Shown: piece by piece, positions 6,747-15,052 of the stretch
How the letters are laid out: the number at the start of each line of letters is the position of its first letter
How positions within the stretch are numbered: the first letter of the stretch is position 1
DNA from: SG8-41 sp036555615
Lineage (GTDB): Bacteria > Pseudomonadota > Gammaproteobacteria > Burkholderiales > SG8-41
Length of the DNA stretch: 28,508 nt
Assembly: GCA_036555615.1 (NCBI GenBank)
Contig: DATBKZ010000021.1
Location: 1 to 28,508 of the forward strand
Direction of reading: 5' to 3'
Translations under genes and position numbers: made by a program
The notes under the pieces: generated by a model
Told to the model about the DNA's origin: nothing
The model's input: only the letters and a program-made list of their open reading frames with translations
Database searches by the model: none

Positions 6747-7886
6747 TCACTCGTTCTTCAGCAGCTGGGCGGCGATGATATTCCTCTGGATCTCGGAGCT
6801 GCCCTCGTAGATGCGCGTGATGCGCGCGTCGCGGTACACGGTCTCGATCCCGGCCTCGCGCATATAGCCCATCCCGCCGTGGATCTGCACCGCGCAGTCC
6901 ACGACCTTTCCCAGCGCTTCCGTCGCGAAGAGCTTCGCCGCGGAAGCTTCGAGCGTGCCGCGCTCGCCCTTCAGCATGGTCTCGATTGCGCGCCAGGTGA
7001 GCGCGCGCGCGGCGTCCCGCGCCACCCCCATGTCCGCGAGCATCCATTGCAGTCCCTGATGCTCGGCGATCTTCTTGCCGCCCTGGACGCGCGTCTTCAT
7101 GTACTCCACGCAGCGCTCGATCAGCCGGTCCATCATGCCGCAGCAGCGCGCCGCGATCGTCACGCGCCCCATGGTGAGCGTCTTCAGCGCCTGGACGTAG
7201 CCCATGCCCTCGGGCCCGAGCAGATTTTCCGCCGGGATTTCGCAGTCATTGAACGCGAGCGGCACTGTCGTCACCCCGTGCATGCCCATCTTCAGCTCGT
7301 TCTTCCCGATCGCGAACCCGGGGAAGCCGCGCTCGAGGATAAACGCCGAGATGCCCTTGATGCCATTCGACCTGTCGGTGATCGCCATCACCGTGAACAA
7401 CTGGGCGACGCCGCCGTTGGTGATGAAGATTTTCTCGCCGTTCAGGACGTAGCGGTCGCCCTTGCGCACGGCGGTCGCCCGCATGGCCGCGGGGTCGGAA
7501 CCCGCGTGTGGCTCGGTCAGCGCGAAGCAGCCGAGCCACTCGCCGCTCGCCATGCGCGGAAGGTATTTCTTCTTCTGGGCCTCCGTGCCGAGCGCGACGA
7601 TGCCGGCAGTGCCAATGCCGGTGTGGTTGCCGAGAAACGTGGCAAAAGCGTAGCTCGACCGCCCCATGACTTCCTCGAGCGCGCATTTGCCCGCGAGGTC
7701 GAGCCCGCTGCCGCCGTACTGCTCCGGGATCGTGATGCCGAAGAGCCCCATGTCGCGCGCCATGCGGAGGAGCTCCTCGGGAATCGCGTCGTGCTCCTCG
7801 ATCCAGCGCGCGCGGGGGTCCACCTCCCTCTCGAGGAAGCGGCGCACTTGCTCACACAAGTGGGTGACGTCGGGAGAGAGCTGCAT
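6747..7886 (-). CDS. Acyl-CoA dehydrogenase
   Basis: The protein has about 379 residues, the full length of the flavin-dependent family that forms an alpha,beta-double bond in an acyl-CoA and passes electrons to ETF. LTEPHAGSD at 123-131 is the family signature around the FAD and substrate site. IYEGSSEIQRN near the end carries the expected catalytic base at E361, as in MCAD-type enzymes. The start is a GTG-ATG pair; ATG at 7884-7886 is given, although GTG at 7889 would be equally acceptable. It follows the CoA synthetase by about 20 bases, so an acid activated by that enzyme could be its substrate. No enoyl-CoA hydratase gene is present in the window, so the pathway continues elsewhere or uses the other operon enzymes. 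Confidence 0.93.
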   Translation of the reverse strand: MQLSPDVTHLCEQVRRFLEREVDPRARWIEEHDAIPEELLRMARDMGLFGITIPEQYGGSGLDLAGKCALEEVMGRSSYAFATFLGNHTGIGTAGIVALGTEAQKKKYLPRMASGEWLGCFALTEPHAGSDPAAMRATAVRKGDRYVLNGEKIFITNGGVAQLFTVMAITDRSNGIKGISAFILERGFPGFAIGKNELKMGMHGVTTVPLAFNDCEIPAENLLGPEGMGYVQALKTLTMGRVTIAARCCGMMDRLIERCVEYMKTRVQGGKKIAEHQGLQWMLADMGVARDAARALTWRAIETMLKGERGTLEASAAKLFATEALGKVVDCAVQIHGGMGYMREAGIETVYRDARITRIYEGSSEIQRNIIAAQLLKNE

Positions 7887-7910
7887 CACGAGTTACCAGA
7901 TACGAGTCAC
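7883..7910. repeat. Seven-base-period repeat at acyl-CoA dehydrogenase start
   Basis: On the minus strand there are four consecutive heptads: GTGACTC, GTATCTG, GTAACTC and GTGATGC. The last contains the ATG of the acyl-CoA dehydrogenase, and the first abuts the stop of the CoA synthetase at 7907. It belongs to the same dispersed heptad family as 25351-25378. Confidence 0.6.
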
Positions 7911-10030
7911 TTTTTGGGCTTGATGAGCGCATCGGCGGCCTTGACACCCCTGCCCTCGGCGAACACGAAGAGGGGATTGATATCGAGCTCGGCGACGATG
8001 TCCTTCAGATCCACGGCGAGCGCCGACAGCCGCACGATGGCGTCCACCAGCGCGTCCAGGTCGGCGCGCGGCCGCCCGCGTGCGCCAGCCAGCACCGGGT
8101 AGCCCGCGATCTCCTCAATCATCTCGCGTGCAACCGAGGCCGTCACCGGCGCGAGGCGGAAGGAGACGTCCTTCAGCACCTCGGCGAAGATGCCGCCCAG
8201 CCCGAACATCACCGCGGGCCCGAACAGGGGATCGTTGGTCACGCCCAGGATCGCCTCGACGCCGTCCTTGGCCATCTCCTGCACGAGGACGCCCTCGATT
8301 CGCGCGCCTCGCTGGTGCGTGCGCACGTTCGTGATCAGCTCGTCATAGGCCGCCATGAGCTCGGCGTCGGATGTAATGCCGAGCCGCACCGCGCGCGCTT
8401 CGGTCTTGTGCGAAATGGCGGGCGACTGCACCTTGAGCACCACCGGATAGCCGATGGAGTGCGCGATGGCGAGTGCTCCATCCCGGTTCGGCGCGAGCGC
8501 CTCGCGCGTGACGGGTATCCCGTAGTCGACCAGCATCCGCTTTGCAATATGTTCGGTGACGTCGGCGGTCCGCCCCGCAAGCGTCTGCCGGGCGGCGGTG
8601 CTCGACAGCATGGCGGGTTTCTCCCGCTTCTGGCGCTCGCGCCGACGCCGCGCTTCCGCGTACCAGCTGAGCGTGGCCAGCGCGCGCGCGCAGCGCACCG
8701 GCGACTTGTAGCGCGGGATGCGCGCGGAATCGAGCGCGGCGTACGCTTCGGCCGCCACTTCCTCGCGCGCGCTCCAGCACATGAAAACCGGCTTCTCGGT
8801 GCGGGCAGCGCCGACGACGACCTGCGCGGCAACCTTGGCCGCGAGCTCGCCCTGGAGCGAGGCGTTGATCATCGCCACACAGTCCACGTTCGGGTCGTCC
8901 ACGATTGCCTGGAGCGTGAGTCCGATCAGCTCGGTGTTGTTGAAAATCGCGGCGGTGACATCCACGGGATTCAGGAGCGAGCCGTAGGCGGGCACGAAGC
9001 TCCGCAGCTTCTCACCGGTCTCGGGCGCGAGCTTTGGCAGCCGCATGCCGCGCGCGATGCACTCGTCGGTCATCAGGATACCGGCCCCGCCGGAGATGGT
9101 GATGATGGCGAGGCGGTTGCCCCGGGGGAGCCTGCCGCAACCGAAGGCGCGCCCGTAATCCACCACGTCCTGGATGTCCTCGACCTGGATGATGCCGGAT
9201 TGCCGGAACGCGGCCCGGTAGAGCGCCATCTCGCCGCCAAGGTTTGCCGTGTGCGAGCGGGCGGCGAGCTGGCCCTGCTCGGTGTTGCCGACCTTCCACA
9301 TGAGTATCGGCTTTCCCGCATCGAGCGCGCGGAGGCCCACCTCGAGCAGGCGCCCCGCGTCCTTCAGCCCCTCGATGTAGCCGACGATGATCCCGGTCTT
9401 CGGGTCGTCGATGTAGTAGTCGATGAAATCGAGGGTGGAAACGCCGATTTCATTGCCGGTCGTGACCATCTGGCGAAACGGCAGGCCCCCGTCCTTGGAC
9501 GAGAGGTTCATGACGGAGAAGCCGAAGCCGCCGCTCTGCGAGACCATGCTGACTGTCCCGGGCTCGTAGTCCGCGTTGAACACGGAGCCGAAGCCCGCGT
9601 AGACGCCGTCCGCCACGTTGATCATGCCCTGGCAGTTGGGGCCGATGACGCGCACCCCGTGGTCGAGCGCAATGTGGGTGAGCTGCCGCTGGAGCCTGAC
9701 GCCCTCTCCGCCCATCTCGGAGAAGCCCGAGGTGAAGATGATCACGTACGGCACGCTCTTCACGCCGCATTCGCGCAGGATGTCGGCGACGCGCGCGGCG
9801 TTCACCAGGATCAGCGCGAGATCGGGGACTTCCGGCACGTCCGCGAGTGCCGGGTAACACTTCACCCCTGCTACTTCCTGATAGCGCGGGTTCACGGGGT
9901 AGAGCCTGCCCTTGTAGCCGTGGCTCTTCAGGAATTTCAGAGGCTGGCCACTGATGGTATTGAAATCCTGGGATGCGCCGATGATCGCGATCGCGCGCGG
10001 GTTGAAGAAGCGTTCGAGGTCGGTGCGCAT
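7907..10030 (-). CDS. Acyl-CoA synthetase (ADP-forming), fused alpha-beta type
   Basis: The protein has 707 residues and the acetate-CoA ligase (ADP-forming) or acyl-CoA synthetase architecture. A CoA-binding Rossmann domain (about 5-135) is followed by succinyl-CoA-ligase-like domains (about 150-460). A variable arginine-rich linker near 465-490 leads to an ATP-grasp domain (about 495-707). H260 in ARSHTANLGG matches the phosphohistidine of the family. ISHKTE in the ATP-grasp half matches the second conserved histidine region. It activates a carboxylic acid to its CoA thioester with ATP to ADP plus phosphate. It is the first gene of the operon, divergent from the MFS transporter, so uptake followed by activation is a sensible pairing. 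A protein lysine acetyltransferase of the Pat type is excluded because no GNAT domain is visible. Confidence 0.92.
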   Translation of the reverse strand: MRTDLERFFNPRAIAIIGASQDFNTISGQPLKFLKSHGYKGRLYPVNPRYQEVAGVKCYPALADVPEVPDLALILVNAARVADILRECGVKSVPYVIIFTSGFSEMGGEGVRLQRQLTHIALDHGVRVIGPNCQGMINVADGVYAGFGSVFNADYEPGTVSMVSQSGGFGFSVMNLSSKDGGLPFRQMVTTGNEIGVSTLDFIDYYIDDPKTGIIVGYIEGLKDAGRLLEVGLRALDAGKPILMWKVGNTEQGQLAARSHTANLGGEMALYRAAFRQSGIIQVEDIQDVVDYGRAFGCGRLPRGNRLAIITISGGAGILMTDECIARGMRLPKLAPETGEKLRSFVPAYGSLLNPVDVTAAIFNNTELIGLTLQAIVDDPNVDCVAMINASLQGELAAKVAAQVVVGAARTEKPVFMCWSAREEVAAEAYAALDSARIPRYKSPVRCARALATLSWYAEARRRRERQKREKPAMLSSTAARQTLAGRTADVTEHIAKRMLVDYGIPVTREALAPNRDGALAIAHSIGYPVVLKVQSPAISHKTEARAVRLGITSDAELMAAYDELITNVRTHQRGARIEGVLVQEMAKDGVEAILGVTNDPLFGPAVMFGLGGIFAEVLKDVSFRLAPVTASVAREMIEEIAGYPVLAGARGRPRADLDALVDAIVRLSALAVDLKDIVAELDINPLFVFAEGRGVKAADALIKPKK

Positions 10031-10087
10031 TTCCTGTGACTGGCGCAGTGCGCCGCGGGCGGGAGCGGTGCGCGCGAAGACGGCGCA

Positions 10088-10093
10088 ATCATA
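10088..10093 (-). promoter_or_regulatory. Possible -10 element for the catabolic operon
   Basis: TATGAT on the minus strand lies 57 bases upstream of the CoA synthetase start, in the 200-base divergent region. No good -35 hexamer sits at the standard distance, so recognition would need an activator or another sigma factor. A TATCAT at 10194-10199 faces the other way, toward the MFS gene. Confidence 0.3.
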
Positions 10094-10230
10094 TCAGGGT
10101 CGCATTCGGGCGACGGCGCGGACCGCGTCGGCACAACTTATCACCGTGCGCGCGACGGCACATCGTGCACTGGGGCGCCTCGGTCGCCGGTGATATCATT
10201 CGCCATCGTATTGATTTCGAAGTCCGTATC

Positions 10231-11478
10231 GTGAACACCGCCGCGACCGCTGTCGCCGCCCCGCGCTCATTCAAGGACGTGTGGCTGATCTCCGCCGGGC
10301 ACGCCTTCACGCACTGGTACACCGCGACGTTCTACCTCCTGCTCCCGCTGATCGGCAGGGAGCTCGGCCTGTCCTACACCGAGATCGGCCTCATCATGAC
10401 GACGCAGCACGTGGTGGGCGCGCTGTCCAACCTCCCTGGCGGCATGGTGGTGGACATGGTCGGCAAGAAGGGCTACCTGATGGCCACCTCGCTGTTCTGG
10501 GTCGGCTTTCCGTACGCGCTGATGAGCTTGACGCACAACTACTGGATGCTGCTCGTGTGCGTGACGCTGGTCGGCATCGGCAACAATCTGTGGCACCCCG
10601 CCGCGATCACGACGCTCGCCTACCGCTATCCCGAGCGCAAGGGGCTCGTGATCTCGGTCCACGGTATGGGCGGCAACGTGGCGGACGGCGTCGCGCCGCT
10701 CGTCGTGGGGGCGCTCCTGGCCTGGTTCAGCTGGCGCGCGGTGGTCGTGATGAACGTCGTGCCGGGGCTGGTCATGGCCGCGATGATCCTCGTCATGCTG
10801 GGCGCGTTCACGATGAGCACGTCCCATGACCACGTCAACGCCGGCGGCAAGTCGCGCAGCGTGCGGGACTATCTGAAGGACGTCGTGAGCCTGCTCCACA
10901 ACCGCGCGCTGATGCTGGTGTCAATCGGCTCGGCGTTCCGCACCATGACCCAGACCGGGCTGCTCACCTTCCTGCCGGTCTATCTCGCCTACGAGCTCGA
11001 TTACTCGCCGTTCGTCGTCGGCGTCTGCATGTCGGCGATGCAGGTCGCGGGCTTCGCTGCGAGCCCGATCGGGGGACACCTCTCCGACAAGATGGGCCGC
11101 AAGAAGATCGTCATGTCGAGCATGGTCCTCACCTGCGTGATGATCGTGTTCATGGCGCTCGCCGGGAAGAGCGCGGCCTTCGTCGTGTTCATCGCGCTCG
11201 TCGGCTTCTTCCTCTACGCCATGCGCCCGGTGCTGCAGGCGTGGGCGGTGGAGGCCACCCCGCGCGAGCTTGCGGGCAGCGGGGTGGGGCTGCAGTTCGG
11301 CATCCAGCATGTCGGGGCAAGCATCGCGCCCGCGCTCTTTGGCGTGATCGCCGACGCCTACGATCTCTACACCGCGTTCTACTTCCTCGCCGGCACCATC
11401 CTCTTCGCCAACCTGCTGATCGTCTTCATGCCGAACGAAGCGGCGCGGCAGGCAAAGCCAAAGCCCGCTACCGCCTGA
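10231..11478 (+). CDS. MFS transporter, fosmidomycin-resistance-like
   Basis: The protein has about 415 residues and the 12-helix pattern of the major facilitator superfamily. The interhelical motif A occurs in both halves: GGMVVDMVGKKG early and GGHLSDKMGRKK in the second half. The GNNLWHPAA segment after helix 4 recalls the GxGNxxFHPA of the fosmidomycin-resistance branch. It sits in the inner membrane and moves a small organic solute by proton coupling; import of the operon's acid substrate is inferred from position. The frame is open far upstream, but the region before 10231 would encode an arginine-rich tail not expected in a transporter. The GTG at 10231 is chosen because the first helix begins about 15 residues later. 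No strong ribosome site is visible. Confidence 0.87.
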   Translation: MNTAATAVAAPRSFKDVWLISAGHAFTHWYTATFYLLLPLIGRELGLSYTEIGLIMTTQHVVGALSNLPGGMVVDMVGKKGYLMATSLFWVGFPYALMSLTHNYWMLLVCVTLVGIGNNLWHPAAITTLAYRYPERKGLVISVHGMGGNVADGVAPLVVGALLAWFSWRAVVVMNVVPGLVMAAMILVMLGAFTMSTSHDHVNAGGKSRSVRDYLKDVVSLLHNRALMLVSIGSAFRTMTQTGLLTFLPVYLAYELDYSPFVVGVCMSAMQVAGFAASPIGGHLSDKMGRKKIVMSSMVLTCVMIVFMALAGKSAAFVVFIALVGFFLYAMRPVLQAWAVEATPRELAGSGVGLQFGIQHVGASIAPALFGVIADAYDLYTAFYFLAGTILFANLLIVFMPNEAARQAKPKPATA

Positions 11479-11489
11479 CGCGAGCCGCA

Positions 11490-12194
11490 ATGGCGACGTG
11501 GGAGCGCAAGCTGGGGCTGATCGTCCCCTCCTGGAACACCGTCATGGAATACGAGGTCCAGCGGATGGCGGCCGGGGAGATGTCGGTCCATTCCATGCGC
11601 ATTCCGCACACGGCGGACACCGAGGAGAAGCTGCTGTGGCTGGGCACGCAGGCGCCGGCGGCGGCGGGCCTGCTTGCCCACGCCAAAGTGGATGTCATCT
11701 GCTACGGCTGCGCGGCCGGGGGATTTCTCAAGGGCCCGGTCGAGGACCGGGCGCTCGGTGAGAAAATCGCGAAGGAGACAGGAATTCCGGTCGCGGTTTC
11801 ATCGGCGGCGGTGGCTGAAGGCTTGCGCGTGCTCGGCGCGAAGCGCATCAGCCTCGCTTCCCCCTATGCCCCGTGGCTGAACGAGCGGCTGCGAGGGTAT
11901 CTGACCGCAGCCGGCTTCGAGGTGATGGCGATGCAGGGTCTCGACACGCAGAATCACTCGGCGGTCACCAAGGAGCGGATCGAGGCGCTGATCACGGAAG
12001 TGGACCGGCCGCAAACGCAGGCGATCTTCGTCAGCTGCTCGAACTTTCCGACGCTCGGCATCATCGACTCGATGGAGCGCAAGCTCGGCAAGCCGATCGT
12101 TGCCAGCAACCAGGCGTCGATGTGGAAGATGCTGCGCCTGTTGGGCGATTCGCGCGTGGTGCCCGGCGCCGGGCGTTTGTTCCACGCAGCTTAG
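11490..12194 (+). CDS. Maleate isomerase / arylmalonate decarboxylase-like enzyme
   Basis: The protein has 234 residues. Both cysteines of the superfamily active site are present: C74 in CYGCAAGG and C183 in FVSCSNFPTL. The N-terminal KLGLIVPSWNTVMEYE segment matches the dicarboxylate-binding start of maleate cis-trans isomerases. A two-cysteine site favours racemase or isomerase chemistry (maleate to fumarate, or an analogue) over the one-cysteine decarboxylation of arylmalonate decarboxylase, but the substrate is not readable. It begins 11 bases after the MFS stop, so the two form an operon. Together with the divergent LeuC/LeuD-like hydro-lyase it suggests processing of a maleate-type diacid. 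ATG at 11490 is the start where homology begins; an open frame from 11241 is a shadow of the MFS gene. Confidence 0.85.
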   Translation: MATWERKLGLIVPSWNTVMEYEVQRMAAGEMSVHSMRIPHTADTEEKLLWLGTQAPAAAGLLAHAKVDVICYGCAAGGFLKGPVEDRALGEKIAKETGIPVAVSSAAVAEGLRVLGAKRISLASPYAPWLNERLRGYLTAAGFEVMAMQGLDTQNHSAVTKERIEALITEVDRPQTQAIFVSCSNFPTLGIIDSMERKLGKPIVASNQASMWKMLRLLGDSRVVPGAGRLFHAA

Positions 12195-12252
12195 CTCCTT
12201 GCGCCAGCCCATCGCATCGCCCGTGCGGCACGCGATCTCGCCGCTTTTCCAC

Positions 12253-12257
12253 GGAGG
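12253..12257 (+). promoter_or_regulatory. Shine-Dalgarno for CMD-family gene
   Basis: GGAGG lies five bases before the ATG at 12263 and fixes that start. Confidence 0.7.
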
Positions 12258-12262
12258 CAATC

Positions 12263-12655
12263 ATGAACCAGAATGCGCACGAAAGAGGTGCGGCCCTGCG
12301 CCGCAAGGTCATGGGCGAGCAGCATGTTGCGAAGCGCGGCGCGAGCCCCGATCGCTACACCAGGCAGCAGATCGAGCTGGTGACCGAGATCGCGTGGGGC
12401 ATGATCTGGTCGCGGCCGGGCCTGCCGTTGAAGACCAGAAGCCTCGTCACGCTCGGCATGCTGACGGCGCTTGACCGGCCGGACGAGATCAAGGGGCACA
12501 TCGTCGGCGCGCTCAACAACGGCGCGACGCCCGATGAGATCATCGAGGTGTTCATCCACGCCGCCGGCTACTGCGGCTTCCCGGCGTCCAACGGCGCCGT
12601 ACGCCTCGCCGTGGAGGTGTTCAAGGAGCGGGGAATCCTGAAGGACGAGGGGTGA
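12263..12655 (+). CDS. Carboxymuconolactone decarboxylase-family protein
   Basis: The protein has 130 residues and covers one complete CMD domain, the fold of gamma-carboxymuconolactone decarboxylase (PcaC) and AhpD. The helix-rich core runs from TRQQIELVTEIAWG to the C-terminus. It includes LVTLGMLTAL and the conserved EIIEVFIHAAGYCGFP region at about 92-107. The AhpD CxxC redox pair is absent, so peroxidase-reductant function is unlikely and the PcaC-like branch is favoured. The real substrate may be any lactone or beta-keto acid, because many CMD proteins outside the protocatechuate pathway are uncharacterised and no other pca gene is nearby. It is likely co-transcribed with the MFS and isomerase genes, 68 bases upstream. 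Confidence 0.85.
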   Translation: MNQNAHERGAALRRKVMGEQHVAKRGASPDRYTRQQIELVTEIAWGMIWSRPGLPLKTRSLVTLGMLTALDRPDEIKGHIVGALNNGATPDEIIEVFIHAAGYCGFPASNGAVRLAVEVFKERGILKDEG

Positions 12656-12713
12656 GGGGAGCGAGAAGCATGGTATCCTTTCTGCCCCCGGAAACTGCTC
12701 GCCGAGGCCCCAC

Positions 12714-13271
12714 ATGAGAATGGAAGTGCACGTCCACGGCAACGTCTTCCTCGGGCGCGGCGTGCGCCTGTCGCAGGTCGAGCACGCGCTGCGGCCGTGG
12801 CTCGAATACCTCGACGTGGATACGATCGCCGAGGCGCACAGCCTCGAGCGCGAGGAGCCCGGCATCCAGTTCGACGCGCGCGAGCGCGCGCTCAACATCT
12901 GCTGGACCGGGGAAGTCGGCCGCAGCTTCCACGCGCGGCTGACCGAGGCGTTCCAGAGCATCGGACCGCTCACCGAGTACGCCTCGGAGATCGAGGCGAC
13001 CTATTACCCGGAGAACGGCGAGGACGAGTTCTACCAGCTCTTCGTCGGCCCCACCGCCGAGGCCATCCACGAGTTCCGCCGGCAGTGCGTGACGGAGGAT
13101 GTCTCCGCCATGCTCGGCCGCCATCTCGGCAAGGCGGAAGTCGACCAGGTCGCCGCGCTCGTCAACCAGCTCTTCGACCAGAACTGGGCGGCGCGGAAGA
13201 TCACCGGCGAGCACGCCACCGGCTCATCCACGGTCATTCCGCTGCATCCGCGCGGCAAGCACCTGCACTAG
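12714..13271 (+). CDS. Conserved protein of unknown function
   Basis: The protein has 185 residues, is soluble, and has no signal peptide or membrane segment. It opens with MEVHVHGNVFLGRGV and is rich in acidic and aromatic residues: ALRPWLEYLDVDTI, ICWTGEVGRSFH and EATYYPENGEDEFYQLFVGP. That looks like a compact alpha/beta protein, and the end is helical. I recognise the pattern as a conserved betaproteobacterial protein but cannot name a function. ATG at 12714 or, two codons later, 12720 may start it. Its stop TAG and the stop of the opposite-strand ThDP enzyme share the palindrome CTAG at 13268-13271. Confidence 0.7.
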   Translation: MRMEVHVHGNVFLGRGVRLSQVEHALRPWLEYLDVDTIAEAHSLEREEPGIQFDARERALNICWTGEVGRSFHARLTEAFQSIGPLTEYASEIEATYYPENGEDEFYQLFVGPTAEAIHEFRRQCVTEDVSAMLGRHLGKAEVDQVAALVNQLFDQNWAARKITGEHATGSSTVIPLHPRGKHLH

Positions 13272-14953
13272 CCGCGCTTGACGATCGAGTCCGTCCGGAA
13301 GCTCAGGACGGCGTCGGGATCCACCTTCGCATGGATGACGGCGGGCTTGCCCGCCTTCATCGCCTGGCTCACCGCATCGGCGGTCTCGCCCGGGCCGCTC
13401 ACGAAATAGCCCGTGCCGCCGCAGAGCTTCATCACTTCGTCGAAGCGCGGCGAGAGGACGTGCGCGCCGATGTAGCGCTGGTTGTAGAAATCGCGCTGAT
13501 ACGCGATCTCCGCGCCCCAGGTGCCGTTGTCCATCACGACGGCGATGGTGTTGATCTGGCTCTGCACCGCGGTCGTCATCTCCCCCATGGTCATGCCGAA
13601 TCCGCCGTCGCCCATCAGCGAGATCACCGTGCGCTCGGGGGCCGCGACCTTGGCGCCGAGCCCGGCCGCGTAGGAGAAGCCGATGTTGCCGCAGTCGAGC
13701 GGCGCAATCAGCGACGGCATGACGTGGCACGGGAGCCGGTCGGTCGCCTGCAGGCAGGTCGTGCCCGCATCGATCGTGAACAGCGCGTCGCGCGGCGCGA
13801 CCTTGCGCAGCTCCGAGTAGATGGTCTCCGGGTGGAGCGGCCGCGCGCCTGTGCCCGCGATCTCTTCGCGGCTCCGCCACAGCTGCTGCCGGTCCTGGGC
13901 GAACTTCTCGTTGCGCGCGCGCCACGGCGCGCGCTCGGGGCCGATCGGCTCCATCACGTCGGCAAGCGCGCCGGCCACCGCGCCGGCGTCCCCGACCACA
14001 CCAAGCGCAACCGGGTAGTAGCGCCCGATGGCGAGGGGATCGATGTCCACCTGCACGATCTTCGCCGCCGGCGTCACGATCTCGCTCGTGAAGCGTGCGG
14101 TATTGAAGCCGAGGCGCGTGCCCAGCGCGAGGATCAAGTCGGATCCACGCATGAGTCCGGTCGCAACCGGATTGCCGCGCGGGCCCACTCCGCCCGCGTT
14201 CAGCGGATGCTCCACCGGCGCGACGTCGGTGTGACCGGCGGAATTGGTGATGGGAATCTGCAGCTTCTCGGCGAGCTTCAGAAGGCTCGCCGTGCCGCGC
14301 CCCCATTTGATGCCGGCGCCCGCGTGGATCACCGGCGCCCGGGCGGCGAGCACCATGTCCCGGATCCGCTCCAGCGTCGCGCGGTCCACCACGCCCCCTG
14401 CAATTTCCAGCTGGCCGCCCCGCGGGGGAATCGCGACGTCAACCTCGTGGTTGAGGAGATCGCGCGGGATCTGGACCACCACCGGCCCGCGCCGCCCGGC
14501 GTTCGCCACGCGGAACGCCTCGAGCAGGAACTCGGGAACGCGCTCGGGACGCGTCACCGTCATCACGCGTTTCGTCACCGGCAGGAACATCGTGTGCTGG
14601 TCGATTTCCTGGAAAGTGTCTCTCCCGAGATCGGCGGTGGACGGCAGCCCGGCGATCACGACGACCGGGGAATACGCGAGCTTCGCCGCGGTGAGCCCCA
14701 GCATCATGTTCGCCACCCCCGGCCCCGCCTGCCCGCAGATAAAGAGCCCCGGGGTCTGCGTCACACGCCCATAGGCGTCCGCCATGTGCACGCCGCAATT
14801 CTCGTGCCGCACGCCGACGTAGAGCATGTCGCGGGCGTCGTAGAGCGCGTCGTAGATTTCGAGCGTGGAGGATCCCATCAGCCCGAAGACCCGGCTCACT
14901 CCCGCCGCGCGCAGCGCTTCCACCGCGGCGACACCGCATCTCATCTTTGCCAT
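13268..14953 (-). CDS. ThDP-dependent enzyme, acetolactate synthase / sulfoacetaldehyde acetyltransferase-like
   Basis: The protein has 561 residues and the three-domain layout of the acetolactate synthase superfamily: PYR domain about 1-170, central domain about 185-330, and PP domain about 375-550. The ThDP-activating glutamate is E51 in VRHENCG. The metal and diphosphate motif runs from GDGG at 448-451 to N476. The DNGTWGAE and DFYNQRYIG segments just after it recall sulfoacetaldehyde acetyltransferase (Xsc) more than true acetolactate synthases. No regulatory small subunit gene is nearby. It may decarboxylate or condense a 2-oxo acid produced by the neighbouring 2-hydroxyacid dehydrogenase (inference). 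Benzoylformate-decarboxylase or glyoxylate-carboligase activities are alternatives. It is the last gene of the minus-strand set starting at 18408. Confidence 0.87.
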   Translation of the reverse strand: MAKMRCGVAAVEALRAAGVSRVFGLMGSSTLEIYDALYDARDMLYVGVRHENCGVHMADAYGRVTQTPGLFICGQAGPGVANMMLGLTAAKLAYSPVVVIAGLPSTADLGRDTFQEIDQHTMFLPVTKRVMTVTRPERVPEFLLEAFRVANAGRRGPVVVQIPRDLLNHEVDVAIPPRGGQLEIAGGVVDRATLERIRDMVLAARAPVIHAGAGIKWGRGTASLLKLAEKLQIPITNSAGHTDVAPVEHPLNAGGVGPRGNPVATGLMRGSDLILALGTRLGFNTARFTSEIVTPAAKIVQVDIDPLAIGRYYPVALGVVGDAGAVAGALADVMEPIGPERAPWRARNEKFAQDRQQLWRSREEIAGTGARPLHPETIYSELRKVAPRDALFTIDAGTTCLQATDRLPCHVMPSLIAPLDCGNIGFSYAAGLGAKVAAPERTVISLMGDGGFGMTMGEMTTAVQSQINTIAVVMDNGTWGAEIAYQRDFYNQRYIGAHVLSPRFDEVMKLCGGTGYFVSGPGETADAVSQAMKAGKPAVIHAKVDPDAVLSFRTDSIVKRG

Positions 14954-14973
14954 GCCATTCCTTTCGCTTTCTT

Positions 14974-15010
14974 CCCCTCACCCTACCCTCTTCCCTATCG
15001 GGGGAGAGGG
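14974..15010. repeat. Palindromic CCCTCTCCC-type hairpin repeat, copy 2
   Basis: CCCTCTTCCC at 14986-14995 pairs with GGGGGAGAGGG at 15000-15010, with one wobble pair. It is preceded by the same CCCCTCACCCTA lead as copy 1 at 6692. It lies in the gap between the 2-hydroxyacid dehydrogenase and the ThDP enzyme genes. Confidence 0.72.
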
Positions 15011-15023
15011 GTTGCAGGAAGGG

Positions 15024-15052
15024 TCGCTCAGCAATCGCGGATCGCGACTCAC
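15024..15052. repeat. Seven-base-period repeat at 2-hydroxyacid dehydrogenase stop
   Basis: On the minus strand there are heptads GTGAGTC, GCGATCC, GCGATTG and CTGAGCG. The first overlaps the TGA of the dehydrogenase (15049-15051). It is a degenerate member of the dispersed heptad family. Confidence 0.45.

Noticed and set aside
8315..10039. 574-codon open frame antisense to the CoA synthetase gene
   Set aside because: It lacks domains and has the His/Arg/Asp-rich composition of a reverse-frame shadow.
10036..10230. N-terminal extension of the MFS transporter frame
   Set aside because: It would encode about 65 Arg-rich residues before the first helix and overlap the divergent promoter region; GTG at 10231 fits the protein better.
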